A DNA stretch of 9,162 nt from Collinsella sp. (lineage in GTDB: Bacteria; Actinomycetota; Coriobacteriia; Coriobacteriales; Coriobacteriaceae): the NCBI GenBank assembly GCA_022728415.1, contig JAIJJM010000061.1, positions 1 to 9,162 of the forward strand, in the 5' to 3' direction. Positions 5,758-9,162 of this stretch are shown here, piece after piece. Position 1 is the first letter of the stretch. Each line of letters opens with the position of its first letter. The notes below the pieces were generated by a model that ran no database searches, was not told the origin of the DNA, and saw nothing but the letters and a program-made list of their open reading frames with translations. Made by a program: the position numbers and the translations under genes.

Positions 5758-7116
5758 TTATTCGTTCACAACGCCTGCGCGAGGCAGTGAGTCAGGGACA
5801 GAGGTCGACTGGCGAACCACGGTAATCAGCAGGGTTAACATCACCGCACTGATCGCCGCAGGCACAGCGATAATGAAAAACAGGGTGTCGAAAGAGAAAT
5901 TCATCGCCATCATCACGCCGCCAGACAGCGAACCAACAATCGCGCCGCAGCGGCCGATAGCATTTGACCAGCTCACGCCCGTAGCGCGACTTTGTGTTGG
6001 ATAAAGTGTTGCGGTCAGCGCATTCAGCCCCACCTGCGATCCGCTAATGCCAATGCCAGTGCCGAAAATCGCCAGCGCCATCAGCCATAATCCATCCTGG
6101 CTTAAGCCAATCATCACGATGCATATAGCGCCTGTGGCATAGCTCAGCGCCAGTACGCGGAAAGGATTGAACTTATCCATCAGCACACCCAGCGCCAGCG
6201 CGCCTAACGTACCACCAATCTGGAACGCGGCGGTGACCCAGGACGCGTGTTGCAGGTCGATGCCGCGATGGTTCAGTAGCGTCGGCATCCAGCTTGAGAG
6301 CAGGTAAATAATCAGCAGGCTCATAAAGAACACTACCCACAGCATCAACGTGATGGGTAACTGACGTCCCATAAACAGTTGACGAATGCTGCCTTTTGTA
6401 ACGGAGGCTGATTCAATGAGATAAAAATGGGTATCGACATAACGCTCGCGGGTGATGGCGCTGACGGTTTTCGCAATCACCGCCTGCGGTAGCTGGCGGC
6501 GCACCTGCCAGCGTGGCGATTCCGGCAGAACTACCAGCAGTGCGACAAACAGCATCAGCGGTAACACGCCCCCCAACACCAGAATGCCGTGCCAGCCAAT
6601 CACCGGCACCAGTTGCGCACTGACAATCCCGCCAAACGCCGAACCCAGCGTAAAGCCGCAAAACATCAGCGTCACCAGCGCGCCGCGGCGGCGGGCAGGC
6701 AGATACTCCGAGGTCATGGTGATGGTGTTCGGCATCGCGCCGCCCAGACCCAGGCCGGTGAGAAAGCGCAGGAAGACCAGAGTTTGCAGATCCGGAGAGA
6801 AAGCTGAGGCGAGGCTTAACGCGCCAAACAAAAAGACGCACAGCTCAATCACCCGCTTGCGACCAAAGCGATCGGACAACGGGCCACAAAGCAGTGCGCC
6901 TGCGGTTAACCCCAGCAGACCCGCGCCAAAAAGCGGGGCGAGATCGCCTGCGGTGAGTTGCCAGTGAGTGCGAATATCAGGGGCGATAAATCCGATAGCC
7001 GCGGTGTCAAAACCATCGAGCATTACCACCAGAAAACAGCAGATGATAACGCGCCACTGCATCTTGCCGACCGGAGCAGCATCGATAAGTGCTTGTAGAT
7101 CACGTCGTTGAGTCAT
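5758..7116 (-). CDS. mhbT: 3-Hydroxybenzoate transporter, MFS aromatic acid:H+ symporter
   Basis: A complete 452-residue major-facilitator transporter with about 12 membrane segments, of the aromatic acid:H+ symporter group that includes PcaK and BenK. In TM1 it has DGFDT (residues 34-38), the substrate/proton motif of this group. The loop TM2-TM3 signature reads [11 protein letters not shown] (78-88), and a second copy-like loop, [11 protein letters not shown] (310-320), follows TM8. PESPRW (198-203) marks the end of TM6, before the cytoplasmic central loop (about 203-250). Length is normal and no frameshift is seen. A GAGG Shine-Dalgarno precedes the ATG. It is first in the minus-strand operon and divergent from mhbR; its TAA stop is part of the Shine-Dalgarno of the next gene. 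It should bring 3-hydroxybenzoate, possibly also gentisate, into the cell. Confidence 0.88.
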   Translation of the reverse strand: MTQRRDLQALIDAAPVGKMQWRVIICCFLVVMLDGFDTAAIGFIAPDIRTHWQLTAGDLAPLFGAGLLGLTAGALLCGPLSDRFGRKRVIELCVFLFGALSLASAFSPDLQTLVFLRFLTGLGLGGAMPNTITMTSEYLPARRRGALVTLMFCGFTLGSAFGGIVSAQLVPVIGWHGILVLGGVLPLMLFVALLVVLPESPRWQVRRQLPQAVIAKTVSAITRERYVDTHFYLIESASVTKGSIRQLFMGRQLPITLMLWVVFFMSLLIIYLLSSWMPTLLNHRGIDLQHASWVTAAFQIGGTLGALALGVLMDKFNPFRVLALSYATGAICIVMIGLSQDGLWLMALAIFGTGIGISGSQVGLNALTATLYPTQSRATGVSWSNAIGRCGAIVGSLSGGVMMAMNFSFDTLFFIIAVPAAISAVMLTLLITVVRQSTSVPDSLPRAGVVNE

Positions 7117-7159
7117 AGTAAATGCCTCAGTGCAGGTAAGGTAGATGTTTCTTTTGTTT

Positions 7160-7188
7160 TGTATATGTTGCGATATTGTGATTAAAGA
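7160..7188 (-). promoter_or_regulatory. Candidate mhbT operon promoter (activator-dependent)
   Basis: On the minus strand, TATACA (7165-7160) is a fair -10, with the poor -35 TCTTTA (7188-7183) 17 bp upstream. A weak -35 is usual for promoters that need a LysR-type activator. The dyad at 7192-7211 would lie just upstream of it. The call is tentative. Confidence 0.35.
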
Positions 7189-7203
7189 GATGAAATGTAC
7201 AAT
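7176..7203 (+). promoter_or_regulatory. Candidate mhbR promoter
   Basis: TTGTGA (7176-7181) and TACAAT (7198-7203) with a 16-bp spacer form a reasonable sigma70 promoter. Transcription would start near 7210, some 33 bases before the mhbR ATG. It overlaps the opposing mhbT promoter region, and the dyad 7192-7211 covers its -10 box, so MhbR bound there could repress its own gene. Confidence 0.45.
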
Positions 7204-7211
7204 GGCATTTC
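7192..7211. promoter_or_regulatory. Inverted repeat in the mhbR-mhbT gap, candidate MhbR site
   Basis: GAAATG (7192-7197) and CATTTC (7206-7211) are perfect 6-bp inverted arms around 8 bases. Interrupted dyads of this size between a LysR-type gene and its divergent target are the usual binding sites of such regulators. The site covers the mhbR -10 and lies upstream of the mhbT -35. Confidence 0.45.
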
Positions 7212-7221
7212 GGGCAGAGAG

Positions 7222-7237
7222 ATAACCTGGAGGTTAT
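7222..7237 (+). promoter_or_regulatory. Dyad enclosing the mhbR Shine-Dalgarno
   Basis: ATAACC (7222-7227) and GGTTAT (7232-7237) are perfect arms around TGGA. The Shine-Dalgarno GGAGG (7229-7233) lies across the loop and the right arm. In RNA this would be a small hairpin holding part of the ribosome site; in DNA the ATAAC-N6-GTTAT pattern resembles a LysR-type half-site pair. Confidence 0.4.
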
Positions 7238-7242
7238 GGTAA

Positions 7243-8151
7243 ATGGCAAACTGGGCGCAAAAATTAAAACTACATCACCTTGAAATGCTGGTGGCGCTGG
7301 GTGAACAGGGCAATCTGACCCATGTCGCACGAATGATGAATATCACCCAACCTGCGCTTTCGAAATGGTTGTCACAACTCGAAGATGAGATTGGAATCAC
7401 ACTTTTTGAGCGGCACAGCAAAGGATTACGTCCGACTGAAGGCGGCAAATTGTTATTGCAACATGCCCAACGGTTAATCAATGACATGGAGCGATCGCAA
7501 CATGAACTGGCCCGTTTTAAACAAGGTGGACTGGTCGGCAGTCTGAAAATTGGCTGTTCTCCCGTCGCCACTGACTGCGTATCCCAGGCGATTTTGCATT
7601 TGCTTACGAAGATGCCAACTCTACACCTGAATATCGAAGAGAAGGTGATGACCCCATTGCTGCAAGATCTGTTGGCAGGTTCTGTCGACGTGGTCGTTGG
7701 GCGAATTGGCGGTCGCGCCTTGCAACTGCCACTGAATTATCAGGTGCTGTACACCGAGCCAGTATGCTTTGTCGCCCGCCCTGAGCACCCACTGGCGAAA
7801 TACGCCACCCTCAGCTGGAATGATCTTGCCAACTGGCGCTGGATCGTCTGGCCGACGGGTACCCCCATTCGCATTAGTATTGATAATGCGCTGGTAGACC
7901 ACGGCGTAATGCTGCCAGAAAACACGATTGAGTCGGCGTCGATGAACGTCAGTACCAACCTGTTACAAAGCAGCGATATGATCTCTATTTTGTCATTACG
8001 CCTGGCGCAACGTTATGCCAGCCAGGGACAACTGGTGATACTCAACCTGCCAAAGATAGAACAGAAAGGCAGCGTCGGTGTGTTCTGGCGCAATAACGAA
8101 ACGCCTTCTTATGCTTTAAGTCAGTTTCTGCACTTTTTACAGCAGAATTAG
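7243..8151 (+). CDS. mhbR: LysR-type regulator of the 3-hydroxybenzoate genes
   Basis: A complete 302-residue LysR-family regulator. The N-terminal winged helix-turn-helix (about residues 12-70) carries the family signature around NLTHVARMMNITQPALSKWL, followed by SQLEDEIGITLFERHSKGLR. Residues 95-300 are the ligand-binding domain, in two alpha/beta halves. GGAGG lies 9 bases before the ATG, supporting this start. It is transcribed away from mhbT with a 126-bp gap, the standard LysR arrangement, so it most likely activates the mhb operon with 3-hydroxybenzoate or gentisate as inducer. No frameshift or missing segment is seen. The TAG stop at 8149-8151 coincides with a sharp change to non-coding, structured sequence. 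The family is certain, the target is inferred from context. Confidence 0.88.
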   Translation: MANWAQKLKLHHLEMLVALGEQGNLTHVARMMNITQPALSKWLSQLEDEIGITLFERHSKGLRPTEGGKLLLQHAQRLINDMERSQHELARFKQGGLVGSLKIGCSPVATDCVSQAILHLLTKMPTLHLNIEEKVMTPLLQDLLAGSVDVVVGRIGGRALQLPLNYQVLYTEPVCFVARPEHPLAKYATLSWNDLANWRWIVWPTGTPIRISIDNALVDHGVMLPENTIESASMNVSTNLLQSSDMISILSLRLAQRYASQGQLVILNLPKIEQKGSVGVFWRNNETPSYALSQFLHFLQQN

Positions 8152-8430
8152 TGTGCTGAACTGGGCATTCGCACGATGTTACTTCCCTGTAATTCAACGA
8201 TGCGTAATTTTTCGGGGAATCGTGCACTGTGATAAGGCGTGATCTTTCATGGGGTGAAAATCCCACCAGGTGACTGTCGTTCCAGGCGGTAGCAGTCAAA
8301 GCAGTCGTGTGGGTAACAAAGCGGCTGATGTATTTGATGAAGAAGCTGTAGGTGTTTCAGTGAGTATACAGGTTATAATGTGAGTGAATCTGAGCAGGCC
8401 TCGAAAGAACCAATTGGAAGGACAACCCAT
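8151..8430 (+). ncRNA. Structured non-coding segment, possible truncated group II intron 5' part
   Basis: Directly at the mhbR stop the sequence reads GTGTG, matching the GUGYG consensus for the 5' end of group II introns. It is followed by a long-range pair, GCACGAT (8171-8177) with ATCGTGC (8219-8225) plus TCCC/GGGA inside it, by a GGGTGAAAATCCC hairpin near 8257-8269, and by an AGGCGGTAGCAGTCAAAGC-type stretch. None of the frames is coding. This resembles domain I of a bacterial group II intron. No reverse transcriptase, domain V or 3' end is present, and the IS4-like remnant begins soon after, so if it is an intron it is truncated. Another structured RNA, or chance structure in decayed sequence, is possible. 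Confidence 0.35.
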
Positions 8431-8511
8431 TAGGAATTCCCAGAAAACAAGACAGGCATAGTGAGATGTGATCTAATTGATTGTGCTAGCAATTTCAAGG
8501 ATATCACCACT

Positions 8512-8758
8512 ATGCCTGCACGTTCATTATGCCAAAAATTCCTTAAAAACATACTGGCCACTTTGCATTTCTACCATCAAAAATCACTGATTGACGCAAC
8601 AAATGCTGTAATAAATGGCGCTTCCCTCATGCTTAGCAGCATCGGGCGTCATTTAACCAGACAGCATTAGTTAAAAACAAGATAAAGCGGGTGGATTGAC
8701 CGTTGGGGAATTCTCAACTGAAAAATGATCTTCCCACCATTTTTCAGTTGGTTACTCA
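8512..8758 (+). mobile_element. Degenerate N-terminal fragment of an IS4-family transposase
   Basis: An ATG at 8512 with AAGGA upstream opens 52 codons: MPARSLCQKFLKNILATL, HFYHQKSLIDATNAVINGAS, LMLSSIGRHLTRQH, then TAG at 8668-8670. In the next frame the homology goes on as TALVKNKIKRVD, a TGA where family members have Arg, then PLGNSQLKNDLPTIFQLV to about 8758. This parallels the start of IS10-type transposases (IS10: GRNL..., then NIKRIDRLLGN). The gene therefore has one frameshift near 8660 and one nonsense codon near 8698. The DDE catalytic part is missing: homology stops where the next gene fragment begins. Terminal repeats were not identified; the stretch 8431-8511 probably belongs to the element's left flank. 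Confidence 0.6.
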
Positions 8759-9079
8759 AAAAAATACGCTGAGAATGTTCGTGTTGTTGTACGCCTTCGC
8801 CAGCAGTGGCAGGATGTTCAGGAGGAGTGTCGGCAGGCAGAGGTCGGATCAGGAGAGCGGCTGCGTAATGCCCTGCTGAATGTGGATTATACCACCAGTT
8901 TTGAACTGCCTTTTCGTCTGCTTTTAACCCGCACGTCACAGCTGATTGCTGTGCTTTGGGAAGAATGGGATATCAGCCAGAAAAATGTGGTGTTTAACGA
9001 TAAACGCTTTGGTTGCGTGTATAGCCTGAAGGCCAGTCTTTCCGGCGTGCGGATACATTCTGGTACACCAAATACCTGA
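8753..9079 (+). pseudogene. Internal fragment of an unrecognised protein gene
   Basis: An open frame with natural-looking composition, continuous from 8729 to the TGA at 9077-9079, with no convincing start. It reads YSKKYAENVRVVVRLRQQWQ, then DVQEECRQAEVGSGERLRNA, then LLNVDYTTSFELPFRLLL and onward to KASLSG. The last codons (about 9060 on) belong to the IS600 fragment read backwards. A GTG at 8882 is the only in-frame initiator-like codon of note and lacks a good Shine-Dalgarno. The visible part is soluble, probably helical in its first half. It is bounded on both sides by insertion-sequence remnants, so both ends of the parent gene are lost here. I cannot name the family. Confidence 0.4.
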
Positions 9080-9162
9080 CACATCGCTTCAATGGGAAAT
9101 TGTTGTCGCCATTGTTCGATTAACGCGTATTTTTCAGCGACTCCTGTGCAAAATACGCTGTT
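9066..9162 (-). mobile_element. Edge of an IS600-like element (N-terminus of orfB, IS3 family)
   Basis: The minus strand from the window edge reads, in one open frame, NSVFCTGVAEKYALIEQWRQ then QFPIEAMCQVFGV. I recognise the second part as the start region of the IS600 OrfB transposase, an IS3-family integrase-fold enzyme. After VFGV the family continues SRSGYY, but here the sequence departs to PECIRTPE near 9066-9069, which is the reverse strand of the neighbouring gene fragment. The element is therefore truncated at this point, with no inverted repeat at the break. How much lies beyond the window is unknown. Confidence 0.7.

Noticed and set aside
6452..6967. 171-codon plus-strand frame opposite mhbT
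   Set aside because: It is antisense to a complete transporter gene, very rich in Arg, Pro and Ser, without a Shine-Dalgarno or recognisable domain.
8042..8299. 85-codon minus-strand frame across the mhbR 3' end
   Set aside because: It spans the boundary between a real gene and non-coding sequence, with no start signal or family resemblance.
8715..8750. Perfect 13-bp inverted repeat (CAACTGAAAAATG / CATTTTTCAGTTG) resembling a terminator
   Set aside because: It lies inside the decayed IS4-family transposase frame (SQLKNDLPTIFQL), and no T-run follows, so its symmetry is probably incidental to coding sequence.
1..9162. CRISPR array, tRNA or rRNA genes, or attachment-site direct repeats
   Set aside because: No regularly spaced repeats, cloverleaf-like tRNA sequence, rRNA stretch or paired direct repeats were seen on reading both strands.

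Overview
The window looks like an accessory or island-border segment of an Escherichia coli/Shigella chromosome. The evidence is the close match, from memory, to E. coli prophage-like (CP4-44 type) cbtA-neighbourhood genes at the left, an E. coli-type 3-hydroxybenzoate/gentisate (mhb) catabolic cluster in the middle, and insertion-sequence scraps including one I recognise as IS600 at the right. No database search was possible; family names rest on recognised sequence and motifs.

Left part (1-3533, all genes on the minus strand). Reading leftward there is a decapitated 3' fragment of the toxin gene cbtA (about 946-1077), an intact DUF5983 gene (461-949) that overlaps it by ATGA, an intact DUF957 gene (252-449), an intrinsic terminator (181-211), and the first 51 codons of a further gene cut by the window edge (1-155). 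To their right lie a decayed membrane-protein remnant (about 1160-1605), an AT-rich 413-codon gene for an unrecognised multi-pass membrane protein (1662-2903) with its own good promoter, a small frameshifted membrane-protein gene (2964-3184), and a gene-free stretch with a 14-bp perfect palindrome and a nested hairpin.

Centre (3534-8151). A LysR-type regulator (mhbR, plus strand) is divergent from a minus-strand operon: aromatic-acid MFS transporter (mhbT), a chimeric gene, then 3-hydroxybenzoate 6-hydroxylase (mhbM). In a complete cluster 3-hydroxybenzoate is imported, hydroxylated to gentisate by MhbM, opened by gentisate 1,2-dioxygenase (MhbD), isomerised by MhbI and hydrolysed by MhbH. 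Here one in-frame deletion has joined the first 251 residues of the dioxygenase to the last 83 of the maleylpyruvate isomerase and removed the fumarylpyruvate hydrolase completely. Import, gentisate formation and regulation look intact while the ring-opening and later steps look broken. This fusion is the most notable thing in the window.

Right part (8152-9162). There is no intact gene. The stretch holds a structured non-coding segment starting at the mhbR stop codon that may be the 5' part of a group II intron, a frameshifted and nonsense-mutated IS4-family transposase N-terminus, an internal fragment of an unrecognised protein gene, and the edge of an IS600 orfB copy on the minus strand. 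This is a junction built from repeated insertions and deletions.
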